DNA of 64,000 bases from Apricaphanius iberus (taxonomy: Eukaryota; Chordata; Actinopteri; Cyprinodontiformes; Aphaniidae), in assembly GCA_028564705.1 (NCBI GenBank), contig JAPXFQ010002732.1, forward strand, positions 1,674,001 through 1,738,000, read 5' to 3'. Position numbers and translations under genes: made by a program. The notes below the pieces were generated by a model. That model ran no database searches. It was not told the origin of the DNA and saw only the letters and a program-made list of their open reading frames with translations. This document shows, piece by piece, positions 23,511 through 36,346 of this stretch (its first letter is position 1; each line of letters starts with the position of its first letter).

Positions 23511-23857
23511 CGAAAAAAAAGTTTTGTGATCTTTGAATAAAAAAGCATTTTTATTTTTTATTTCAGCACTTCCAACATTGTTTGGTTTGCTCATTTCCCT
23601 TTTTCAGAATGATTTATGATTAAGGTTTTCACTAACAAAAAATTTGGGGCATGAAAAACATTACCATAAAAGTAGAAGGAAATATTTATTTGACCCCAAT
23701 AAGCATTGTCTCAGGGATGTTATGCAGCAGAACAACGTTTGATATTCTTTCTTGTCTATTTTTCTTTTCAACTCAGGCGGCAGTAGTTGAACCAATCCAG
23801 ATGCCAGAGCAGGGAATTTTGACACCTCCCATCGTTTTTCCAGCACTCATTGTTACA

Positions 23858-24698
23858 ATGGAGCTTTCTTTGGTGGGTTCTACTTTGTCTGCACCACTCT
23901 GCAACACTAGTAGTCCACTTGATGCTTCAGGGAACAACACCGTCGGGCAGTTTACTGAAATCAGCCTCGTTGAAATCCTTGGTCCCAAGCGGTCCCCCTT
24001 TTTTTTCCCCGTGACAACAGTTTACCTTTTCATCTTCCTCACCGGGTTGTCTGGAAACCTTCTCACATGTGCAGTGATAGCGAAGCACAAGAAGATGCGA
24101 AACCCCACTAACTTTTACCTCGTCAGCTTGGCTGTGTCGGACCTCCTCGTGCTGATGTTTGGGATGCCGTTAGAGATTTACGACCTGTGGGAGAACTACC
24201 CATTCCCCTTTGGTGAGGGCGGCTGCTACTTCAAGACCTTCCTTTTCGAGACGGTCTGCTTCGCCTCCATCCTCAATGTCACGGCACTCAGCGTGGAGCG
24301 GTACATCGCCGTGGTGCATCCACTCAAAACACGATACCTCTCAACCAACCAGCATGCCAAACGCGTCATCACTGTTGTGTGGTTGGTGTCGATGATCTGT
24401 GCCATTCCAAACACCTCGCTACATGGCATCTTTTACTTGCCAGAGAAAATGGAGGAGTCGGCCATATGCGCTGTGGTCAGTCCCTTGTGGATCTATAACT
24501 TGGTGATGCAAATCACAACTGTGTGTTTCTACTTCATTCCCATGATGATTATCAGCATGCTCTACCTCGTGATGGGTGTTCATTTGGGTAGAGAAAGACG
24601 ACATGCCAGGAAGAACCTTGGGACGAAATGCTACAGGAACCCCAGGAGAAGAAACACTGGGGAGAATGGGCGCAGAAGACAGGTCATCAAAATGCTCT
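23858..24698 (+). CDS. nmur: nmur coding exon A (N-terminus to third inner loop)
   Basis: It encodes residues 1-280 plus the first base of codon 281: extracellular N-terminus, TM1-TM5 and the basic third inner loop (GRRRQVIKML). The exon itself probably starts at 23777 after the acceptor TTTTCAACTCAG, leaving about 81 bases of 5' untranslated sequence. The open frame runs on past the donor to 24811, but those residues no longer resemble NMUR, so the donor at 24699 is used. Confidence 0.95.
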
Positions 24699-27600
24699 GT
24701 GAGTATAACACATTTATACAATGGCTGTTCTATTTTACAGTCCTCAAAATGGCTGATTTATTCTTTAATGCCTTTTATCATTTTTTGGGGAAACTTTTAA
24801 AATTAGTTTGATATATAAAGTGTTTTTCTTTCAAAACAATGTAAATAATAGCTGCTGCAAAATCCCAGAGGTAATCAATCTGAAGGTCCGCTATCACAAG
24901 AAGTTGTTTTGGATGGCAAGACAAAGATTTCTAATATCATCTCAAAAACAAGCTTAAAGCATCATTGGGAGTTTTACAACACATCTGTTGCCGTGCTTCT
25001 GTCAGAGTTTTTCTCATAAGCAAGCGGGGGTTTGTAGAAAAAGTACTTGTCAAGTGTTTCCAGAAGCTTGTTAGTTTTTTGATTACACTTCTGGAAAAAT
25101 GAAACTGTAAATCATATCTGATAGAAAAAATAAACAAACAGAAACAATGATCTATAAAACATAGTTTCTATCACACATGTGAGTGTGGGCCTTAAATATT
25201 TAATGTTTTTTGGGTGGGCTACACAGGACTTGTCAGGTCTTTTTTAATTTATTTTGTTCAGATTATAGTTCTGTTGTTAGTGAAAAATGTTGCTGGCATA
25301 CTTTGTTTCTCAATATTTTTTTGTCATGAATCCCTAAGAAGCATAAACATTTTTCATGCATTCCCTGACTTTAAATTCAGAACCTGATAGTATTTATTTA
25401 AATGTACAAACCACTAGCACCAGAATTCTGCATTCAATTTCATCATCATCAAAACAGATTCATATGACAACATCAATTTCTTTGCAGCAAATGTTAGTAT
25501 TTCAAGGTTTAAACTATATCCAAGTTCAGTTTATTAACACTGCAAACCTGTATCTTGCAGGTTTACTGACATAATACATTTAATTAACTAAACAATATTT
25601 AAAAAAAGATATGAAAAAAGATAACTTTAAATTTATTAGTTTAATTATACAAGTTTTTACATGAATGTTACAACAGCCTCAAACTATTAATATAACCTAC
25701 ATAGAAATGTTTTTCTTCAATCAAGTCACTTTAAAATCGAACAAAAACATGTTATTATATAGCCTATGCGCTAGGGCTAACATAATTTACTAACCTTATT
25801 ACACTAAAACATGCCTGACTTTGCGCTCACCTGACATATAGGCTGCCATAACAGCATTTTAGTGACTGTCAGAAGACATGTGTCTCCTTTTCCTCTCGAC
25901 CTCATCTAACTCAATCTCTGATGAGCTTTCATTCATCCAAGAACTGCTGCTGTCATCAGACTCATTCTCCAGGCTAAATTTGTATCCACCAGGATTGGGA
26001 CTGTCCATGCTTATCGGTCTTTCTAAGCATTTCTTCTGTTATTTTTCTTTTAGACCTCAGTGTTTTTTTAAAATCTTTGCTTTTAAAGATTTTGAGAAAT
26101 ACAAGAAAAAGATTTAAAAAAAAAAGACTATGAGAAACATATTCCTTAAAGGTCTCATTTCTCTGTGTTTTTAATAATTTTTCATTGTTCCCTGGTATGA
26201 AAGAATGCCGTCAGGGGATGTAGCCAATTTAGGGATGTCATGATGTGAGCTGAGCTACGAAGCGTATATCGAGCATTGGAGGGGGCGTTTTCACAAAGCA
26301 CGCATCGAGGCCTGCTTCATTTAGGGGAGGAGCCGAAAACGAGGACGTCTGAAGCCCCGCTGCCCGCCTGTACCACGTGACTGCAATATAAATCACTCAG
26401 TCAGTTTGGAGTTTGGACAGAGCTTTAATAGTTTTGATAAGAGAGTTTGGTTAGTGTTTATATAGTTTGGAGACAGCTTTCTGAATATAGAAACGAGTTT
26501 GTAGGTTTAGGAGAGTGGGACACATCTCGCGTATGCGTGGACACGCACGAGCCCCTGCGTAACCACAGTGCTGTGCGACGCAAGACCTGCCACACTTGCT
26601 TCGTTTTTGCGCGCTGCAAAGGAGAAGTTGAATGTATTTCCTCTGAGAGACAAGATCTAAGCTCGACACGTACGTCAAAAGATAAGATTTATTCTATTTC
26701 AGGTTGCACATGTAACTCTCTCAAGCTGTGCCTCGCGCGCAGGATGTGGCTAAATGAAAACGTAGAAGAAGAAAAAAAAAGGGGTTACATGGTCAAATTT
26801 TTTTTACTTGTGTGTCCCAGCAGAGAGAGATAATGGAGCAAGCTAGGAAGAGGAGGATTTCCCCCGTGTGTGAACATTTTAAACTTATAACTCCACCTCA
26901 ACCTAACTTTAGGTCACACAAGTTAGATTTGCTTATTAAGAGCTGTATATATATTTTAATGTTTCTTATTTTATTCAAAGGTGAAGTGTTTATTGTGTTC
27001 CAAAGAGACGGGGTACAATAACAACACCTCATCCATGCTAATGCATTACAATGCTTTGCATGAGGATGAGGAGCCAAATATTAGCAGGCTGGAAATTCCC
27101 CTGGAATATTGGGAAAAGCTCAAATTACTGTACCCCATTTTATATAGTGCAGCTCTTGTGTTTTTGTGTATGCCGGCATCTTCTGTGCCTTGTGAAAGAG
27201 GGTTTTCGAAGGCTGGTGCGGTGGTGTCCAAAAAAAGGAATCACTTAAAACCAAAAACAGTTGAGAAACTGCTATTTTTGAATAGAAACTAATAAAGTTT
27301 CGCCTGTTCTGTACATCATTGTCCATGTTACACAATCATTTGAGTCCACTCTTCCTAGTTCCACTGGCATTTTCACTTTCCTCCACCTGCTTAAGCCAGT
27401 GCCTTTTGCCTCAAGTGACAGAAAAACAATATTACACAACCTGCCATAACATTTGATATTGCCATTTTTGGGATGTTTTACAGACAGAATACATTCAAAA
27501 ATGTTGTTATTATTTGTAATATTTTATGTGGATAAATAATTTTTTTGGAACTCATAGTCAGTCCCAAGAGCCATAGCAGACTCACAACTTTAATGCATCA

Positions 27601-30600
27601 CACATTAAGTGGCTAAGATCTACAGATGCCATTGATTATCTATCTGGCCAGTAGGGGGATTTGTGTTCACACGAAGCACCGTGGGCAGAACCCTTTCTTG
27701 AACCAATTGGCTCAAGTGGTTCAATGCCTCATGGGGCTTCATCTCACCATCACTAAACAAAATTATTCTGTTGGCAGGGGTTAAGAGTAGGAACAAAAAA
27801 AACACTTGCAGGTGAGACTGAAGATCTTTTAAAGAACAGTGAGCCAATCAGCTGCTTCCATTTGGCTGATTATCCACAAGTTCTCTGAAAGGAGGAGGGA
27901 GGAACCAGGAGCAGAGTCTGTCAAAGGAAGCAGGCAGGGTTTGATATGCACACTAGGAAAATTAACACAAACAAAGTTAATAAAACACAAGAAGGTCCCT
28001 GTAAAACATGGGTGGCCGTAACACTGTCAAAAAAAGATAAAAAAAATTATATTTCAGTTTATGCCTGTTCAGTGTGGGAGTGGGCGTGGAGACTCAACAA
28101 GATGTGCGGGCTTGCTCATTAAAATGAATGACATTCAAGTTTCTTTCCTCTGATTGGCTAACTGCAACACTACTCTTAAACTCTCTCTGTTTACTAAAAT
28201 CAGTAACATGAGACAAAAATGGTGCTGGTATTTATGCTCAGACGGAGTTCAGAGTTTACTACCCAGTTTATGGAGCATTACTAAAACAAGACCGGCTCCG
28301 ATGCACGACTGGCCACAGCAGAAATGCCCCCCCATTCCTAAATTAGCATTATAACATATGGTAGGCTTTTTCAAACACTGGCATTTTCTGGTATCTTTTC
28401 TTCAAGTCACTGATTCAGGAATTGGAGTTTGTATAACATTTTATATTCAACATGCTTTTAGAACACAGAGTGACTGATTGTAATAAAAAAAACACTTCAA
28501 CTTTTCCAGATTTTCAGTGCCCTCGTCACTGCCACTGTTATTCTTTTCACTGCCATAAACTTCACACGTGACCTATTCAGACGTATGTAATACTTTTGAT
28601 AATTTTCCAAATTCTTTTTTTTCTTCCAAAATGCTAATTTTTTTAATTTTGTAAATTGACTTTTTTAAAGTGTTACATTGGAGTGAATGAAAACGACTTA
28701 ACAAATCAATAACCAAAGAGATCCATATTTACTGTTATTCACAAGTAGAATAGTGCTGTGCTTCAAACTTTTCCATGTTATTTTATTTTTACATGTTATT
28801 TTCACATTTCATGAAAGAACATCTCACTATAAAATTCTTTAGTGTAACTCAGCGCCAAGCCATGCCTTACAAAGAGACCTGGAAAAGGTAAATCCTTGTG
28901 CTCAATTCCATAATGATCAGGATGTTTGTTAATTTTTGTTTCCCTACTCTGTCCCAAACTTCACAGAAATATATGACGAGTGAGTGTTTTCTTGTTTAGC
29001 TCTAATGGTCCTGGAAGTGTAATAAACATAAACAAAGGTAGCGCTGACCCTTGCGTTAAGATAAATTGTTTTTTTTGTTTTTTTTGGGGAGGACATCAAT
29101 GTTTCAGTGACTTTATTTAGCACTCTGGCTGATTTATTCTGTGTAGAGAGGAGACCTGTACAATCCCCCCTCTCACCTTAGAGTACTCATTTAATGTATC
29201 TTTTGTATTATTGTTTTGGCACAATTATAAAAGTATAAACAGAAATATAACTATCATGGCTGTCTTAAAAGATTAATAAAAATTGTTTGTTTTGAGACCA
29301 AATGCATTCAAAACAGGGATCATTTTTATTGTTTAAAAAAAATAACACTCAAATAATTTTTCATTTATGCCACAACCATTGGTATAACAAAGTCAAAACA
29401 CACAAAAAATGGTTTCTTGAAAGTCTAAAACTGATGTGAAGGGTTTAACCCATCCACGTATTGTTCTGATTCATGTCTCCAATCAAGCTTCATCTTTATT
29501 TGCTCTATAACAATACAATTACTGGGTTTAAAAAAAAAAAATTGTGTTCACTTTAAGCTTGAAACACTCTTGTTTTTTCTAAGCTCATGAGAGATAAAAT
29601 GTGAATAAGGAGAAACATCCAGCACGCACACGAATTATAAATGTATTAACTGATTGAGTGTTTTTCTCCTTCCTTTAAGCTCTTTTCTTGAAACTGAAAT
29701 ATAATTTTTGTTTGAGAGATAACATCATGTTTGCTCTATTAAGCAGTGCAACCAAAGATGGATTAAACCATCATTTTTACCCTTCTAGTTCATTGAAACA
29801 GACATTCATACAGATAAATAACAATATGCAAAGTCTACATCTCACCACCAAAATTTAATGAAATGTCACATTTGTGAAATAAAAAAAAAACGACTTTGCT
29901 CCTCAGCTCTGCAGCACATGTCGCAGTTCTCATTCAGTCTCATCTATTCATCTTATTTCTAACTAAATTTTGAAATTTTAATAATTCAATTTTTTTAAAA
30001 TGCACACAATGAAGAGGTGCAGACTCTCAGAAATGTCCACAAACACATAACCATGCAGAGCATGGTAGAAGCAATAACACAAGCAACACAATTATTCTCT
30101 GGTTGCCAGGGTGATGAGAACTCCTACAGGTAATAATAATTCAATCACCTCCTAAAGTGAAATGGTTACAATTTGTGTGTGTGCCTGTTCTCAATTCCAA
30201 TGGAGGAGGAATATAACCCCCAACTGTGATTTTTAATAAAGATGTTTATATTTCAAATCTATATAAACTTTTTTTTTTTTTACTATCAGAGTAATTTCAA
30301 ATCCAAAACCAAACAGCAACTTACGCATAGAAAACAATAAAGCTGTTACAATATCTTTAATATGAGGATCTCTATCTATTGGTTTGTAAACCTCTCTCTC
30401 TTATTTATGATGAAACAACTAGATGTGTATGGGTTTTAATTTGATATTGTGGTTCAATTAAATTAAAAAGATAATGGGCAACAACATATCAACCATAATA
30501 TATTATTTTACTGAAGTATTTCACGTTTTTGTTTTTAAAATTTTATGCACACTTCCAAATCATATTGACAATCAAAGACTGTCAAAGTCCCTTATTCAGT

Positions 30601-33600
30601 TGCAAAAGATGATTGAACTTGCACAAGGTTTTATTCAACCATGATGACTTCAAGGTTTATAATATAGCTGTCCATAAACAAAATACTGTATAGAATATGT
30701 CTATGCTAAAACATTTTTCACTCCTACCGATATGTACATCTTTTATTTCAGTAACAAAATCGCACACTGAAAAGCTCGGAAAAATAAAACTTTTCATTTC
30801 AGAACACGCAGTGAGTAGGGAAGAAAATTACACTTTAATACAGAATTTTGTATAAAATCCCACATGCTATACTCATTTGCATTAATGGTGCTTATCTGGT
30901 CACCCTCTAATGCCAGCGGAACTACACTTTTCCATGAAGCCTAATAAGTGTGGGACACACACAAAGGGCTCATTCCCCTCTCACCTTCTCCTCTGTTAGT
31001 GTGTCTAAATGCAGTAAGAGAAATCCGAATTATGGTCTTAGACCCACTGTATACACATTAGTCCGGCTTGTCATGTTCGAAGGTAATCCGGACCCACATG
31101 CAGAACCAACTTCACAGACAGGTAAGAAGAAAAACAAAGTTTATTTAATCTGTTAGTCCGCTTGGTTAAGGGCGACAGGAGCGTGCTGGGCTCTGTTCGG
31201 GATGGAGAGAGGAGCGTTACAGTTGTGAGGGAAACTCTTAGAAACTTGAGAGAAACCAGGCGGGGGTTGAAGTCTTACTTCGTTCCAGTGATGGTTAGTA
31301 TGGGGGAGAAGGCTGTCCTCCTGGAATGGCTCCAGTAGGGCGGCTCGAGTGGGTTCGGATGTCCCAGAGCGGGCAGGTTGGAGAGGCTGAGGAGAAAGGC
31401 TGGCTCTCTAGAGTGTTTCTTTGACCTGGGAAGAATGGTACAGAAAATTACTGTGTCACAACTTAGGGGCTTGATGCCAACAGCTACTCGGGAGGAACTT
31501 GATCTGGCTGTGTGCTACCAGTCATGTTTGACCATCAGGCGAGGAGTAGTCATCTTACAGCCTCCTTTATACTCCAAGTAATTGCTGGCAGGTGCATAAG
31601 CAAATCAGGAACGCCCACTCTCATTCGGCTGCTGAAGAAAAAATAGAGACCACAGAACCACCAACCCAGGAGATGTGACACGGCTGGAGTCGAACCCAAC
31701 TGGCATTCTCCTAATCGGACCAATGCACCCAGAGAATGCGGTTAGAAAGCCACATTTCTTTGCATTTAAACACCAATACTGCTTCATCAAACTATTAGCA
31801 GCCAGGAACTCCTCTTTCGGGAAGTGACGTGACCACCGAAGTCGGGATAACAAACAGCAACAAACCACTGTAACACAAACAAATGGTACAGTGCTGCGGC
31901 GTTGTTGTCGTCCATTTTTTTTCCCACTCGTTGGGCATACCCTGCTTTTACTCCATTTGCTTCAGTGCTGTTTACTATCAATGTGACTCTCTAGGCCAAC
32001 TGGAAGAGTGCCAACGTAAAAGGGAGCATCTCTCCATCCATCACCATGGTGAAGTAGAATGCACTTCATTCAATAATTTGATCTTCTGAGTGACGTGTAG
32101 ACTGGGATAAAGGCTCCCATTCTGGTTAAGCTATTAGCTCGAGTTTTGCCAAAAGCTCGATTTAGATGTGTATGTAAACATATTTCATGTGTTTATCCTG
32201 AAGACAAACTTTGGTACAATGCCAGTCCTGCTTGTCACATTTCAGGTTTTTTTGAATATTTTGATTATTGTTCTGACTATAAATATAGGCAGGTTTAGAT
32301 AACTAATTGTTTACTGTTAGCAGTTTCCTGACTCATGAGGTTTACCTCAGATCTGCTTTGGAACAAAAAAGTCTGTTCTCTTGTCTTTCCCATTTTGATG
32401 TTAAGCTTAAGCCTAGTTTATATTTCTCCATCTACGTCGAAACGTGGTGCAGCGCCATTATCCGCTGACGCAATGGCTCTCAGTCATCTACGCAAGAACG
32501 GATGGAGTAGAACCCCATTTTCTGACTATCTGTCTCTGGTAATGGAGAGCGTATGCCTGTGATTGGTCAGCTCAACAACAGCCAGAGATCATTTCAACAG
32601 AAAGGTGTTCTATATAATCAGAAGTTAATGCAGTGTTTGGGCACTACATGTTTATAGTGAAAAGACAATTTATCTAATCTGGTCTTTTGCCGATTTTGAG
32701 CACAAGGAGGTGTAGAGAAACAACAAAACAGACTGCATTTTTAGAGTATTCAATGAGCTGCACTTCTAATAGAAAGCTGTACAGCTTCATCAAAACCTAA
32801 ATTGCTCCATTAGGGAAGAATGTGTTCACAAGCTGAAGAAAATAAACTGTAGTTAACCAGAAAATATACTGCAATGGTAGGTGCACCTGCCATGAAAAGT
32901 CTGGGTGCAAACTTGCTAACAGAGAAGTATAAACTAGGCTTTAGAGCAGAGGTCACTAATAGGCGGACCCCGATCCAGATCCGGACCGAAGTGCTGTCAC
33001 ATAGGGACCTGGACCCAATGCTAAAACAGAGTTCCCCATTTACAACATTGCTGAGCGCTTCTGGTTTTCCAGCGCTGCTTTTCCAGTCTTTACCGTAGTG
33101 TTTAAGGATCCGTGGAAACCGACAACCAATCACTTGTAAGCTTCGCTGTACCACGTGACACCAACAAGCCAATAAGCGCTCTGCCTTCCAGCGAATCCGT
33201 AAAACTTTGAAACACTGAACCGGAGACAGGTGTGAGAGAAGTAAAAAAATATAAAGCGACAAATTGCAAACATGAATGGAGAGACACTGAATGTTGAAAT
33301 GAATAAATGGAGTGACACAGGCCGTAAAAGGAGAAAATCTGGGGCTTTAGACAAAAGGGGAAAAAAAGACCCTGATATTTGAGACAGAGGAGACAAAACA
33401 GGTGGAGATAGGAGAAGAAATGCACGGAGAATTATGTTGCAATGTGCTATTTGTCTTATTGAAATTGTCTTTTATTCATTAAATGAGAGAATATAACATA
33501 AAAAAAATAATACATTCAGCACTTTGTTACACAACAAATGTTAAAACGCATTTGAATTAGACAGAGTTTAATAGATTTGACAGGCAAATCAATGAGTAAA

Positions 33601-36289
33601 ACTATTAAGCTACTTAAATATATATCACACTTAATTGTAAGAAATTGCGATCTTCCGAAACCTTGGCCTCAATAAAATTTCTCTGACTGGACCTCTTTAA
33701 AATGTATTTGAGTACCCCTGCTTTAGAGGAATGGATCTTTATTAAATTACATCGCAACAGCGGGGAAACAAAAAATTACAAATTATGAAAGATACATTTT
33801 TTTGAGAAATATTTTATACTTTCCTCATATTCAGATGTTTACATACAATCACCTAGCCTTTCGTAGAATTGCTTTTAAACTAATGTAAAACATGTTGGGT
33901 AACCTTTCATATGTTGCTCAGAATATTTTTCTGGAATTTGAGTCCATTCCTCCATATACAACTAGCATAACTGAGTCAGGGTTGTAAGCTTTCCTGCTCA
34001 AACACATATTACCAGCTATGAGCAAAATATATTTATGGGACTAAGATTAAGCTGTTTGGATGGCCACTCCAAAAAAAGACAAATTTTTGTTGTCTTTGAG
34101 CCACTTTTTTACTACTTTGTCAATATGCTTATGGTCATTGACCACCTAGAGGATCCATGTCTCGAGATGATCCTTATTATCCCATCCACTTTTTGAGCAG
34201 TCTGAGCCTCTTGCAGCAAAAGACCCAAACAAAATAATGATTCCACCCCATGCCTTATAGCTGGGTGGGGGGTGGGTCCACTCTCATTTTCCTCCAAATG
34301 TAACAATCCAACCACAGGAAATTTCTCCATATGGGTTAGTGTGTTTCACTCTGAATGACAACACTCTCCTAATAGCTTTACCCAGCATCTTCACAAGCTC
34401 TTTTGGTTTTGTCCTGATGTTAAATCATACCTTTTACACAAAAACAAGTTAATCCCTCAGATAAAAACTGGCCTCTTTAGGCATTTGGGAGCTGTTGCAC
34501 AAGTCTTACTAAGTTCAACAATTCTAGTCTGGATATCTTACTGTTGATTTTTCTTTTCAGGCAGTGTGCTTGAGGTTTTGCCTTCCACAGCTAGGTCGGT
34601 ATTTAAGTCAAGTGTAGCGAATTACCATATCATAACATTATAATACAATTTCATCATCTGGGCTTTTGAAAACTGTTTAATGCTGTTGTTACCTTAGATT
34701 ATGTAAACATGTGAATATAAGGAAAGTAACAGAACATTAAAAAAAACCCATGATTATTTCACATCACCCTGGCATTCAGCAGGGTGACCTAAAACATAAC
34801 AAGATTAATCCAATTTAATGCCACATACAAAAATGGTTTTAAATATCTGCTTTGAACTGTATATTTGAATGCCACATATGCTAAATTATTCTGATGGCAT
34901 ATGCACATAATAAGAGCTAAATTTATTCTGTATCTGCTAAGCCTCCTTCAGGGATAGACCTGTATGAGATTAATTGTATAGGAACAAGGTGAGGAATGCA
35001 TGGGGACATCAAGAATGATAAGAGCTAAAAGGAAATGCAGACCTTTCTATAGATATATTGCAGGTCTGATAGCGCTCCAGCGCTATGCTGGATTTCCGGC
35101 GTACTGAAGCTTTTGAGAAAAAAAAAAAAAAAAAGAGGTTTGCTTGATCTGAAAATTCTCAACATCTGAGAGGCGCTTTCACTCTAAACCACACCACTGT
35201 AGGCCTACTTAAGCCTATCGGTTATAGACACAGGATATATGCCAGGGGCTGGTCTTGGGTGCATGCACAAGTGATTGAGTCGCAGAAAGCAAACAAAATT
35301 AAGACGGCTATAGAGACGCAAAGAACACTTCCAGCACGGTTAGCAGGCACAATCTGATATATAACCACTTAAACATTTGAAAACTGGGAGAACTTTAGAG
35401 AGAAAATTAAAATCGCAATTGACAGTTTAATAGAAGTTATTTAAAGCGTCTTTTAGATATCTGAAAGACGTTAGTTTGATTCACCGGCGTCATGGCCACA
35501 AATCCGCCCAGTACATTTATCACTATTTGATCATCATGCCTCGAGTTTACACAGCAGAAGCAAATAAGGCATACACATATATTAACAGCAATATACCTCC
35601 AGTGTGGGAGATGAGCAGATTCATTCATCAGACTGGATCCCTGGATGGTTAGATCATCCACTCTAACTCTGTCATAGACGGACGGACATAGACGGCGTAT
35701 TTCCTCAGCTGGAAACCTATTTAATAATATTATAGTCCTTTTTCTTCTATTTCTGCATCCTACAGCGCTGCACATGTTAACCATGCTGATAGATTTTTCC
35801 TTCACTGCCATGTCGCGCTGATCTGTTGACAACTGTCTGCTAACAACAATGGTAGTCAGTGGGGGTAATCCATCTTTCTGCCCTCCAGGGATCGGGGCGG
35901 AGGTTTGGGTGCATGACGTTACATTTCAACGTGTCTTTAGGAGGAAGCAAGTTTACACAACTTACGCAAGTTTAGGTTCAACTGCGTTATTGTTTTACGC
36001 TTTATATTTTATACAATTTATATTTTAGCTTATTTTATATATTTCCTCCCAGTGTTTCCTCTCTGGGGGCCCCCTGCATCGGGAATGGTGGTCGGCTGTG
36101 CCCCCCAGGTAGTGCTTGGGTGGAGGTCCCAGCAATCCCTCCTCTGGGCGCCCTGGGTCAGTGCCTTGGCTGCTGCTGCTGATCTGCTGCTGTCGATGCA
36201 GATGGTTTTTGAAGGGGAGGTTGTGGGGTCATTTTAAATCTATAAAGCACTTTGAGAAACTGTATTTGAAAAGTGCTTTATAAAGTTAG

Positions 36290-36346
<57 letters not shown>

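Noticed and set aside
23651..23857. Upstream ATG at 23651 as the receptor start
   Set aside because: An in-frame splice acceptor (ending 23776) lies between it and the conserved part; the ATG at 23858 has a strong context and gives the expected length.
24699..24811. Extension of the receptor frame to a stop at 24811
   Set aside because: Residues after the GTGAGT donor do not resemble NMUR, while the exon at 36678 supplies TM6-TM7 in phase.
26447..26833. A 128-codon frame upstream of the hAT remnant
   Set aside because: It overlaps the leader of the transposon, has no recognised domain, and a better start (26833) explains the BED-type protein.
31680..31760. tRNA-like B box (GGGTTCGACTCC on the - strand)
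   Set aside because: No matching A box or acceptor stem at the right distance was found.
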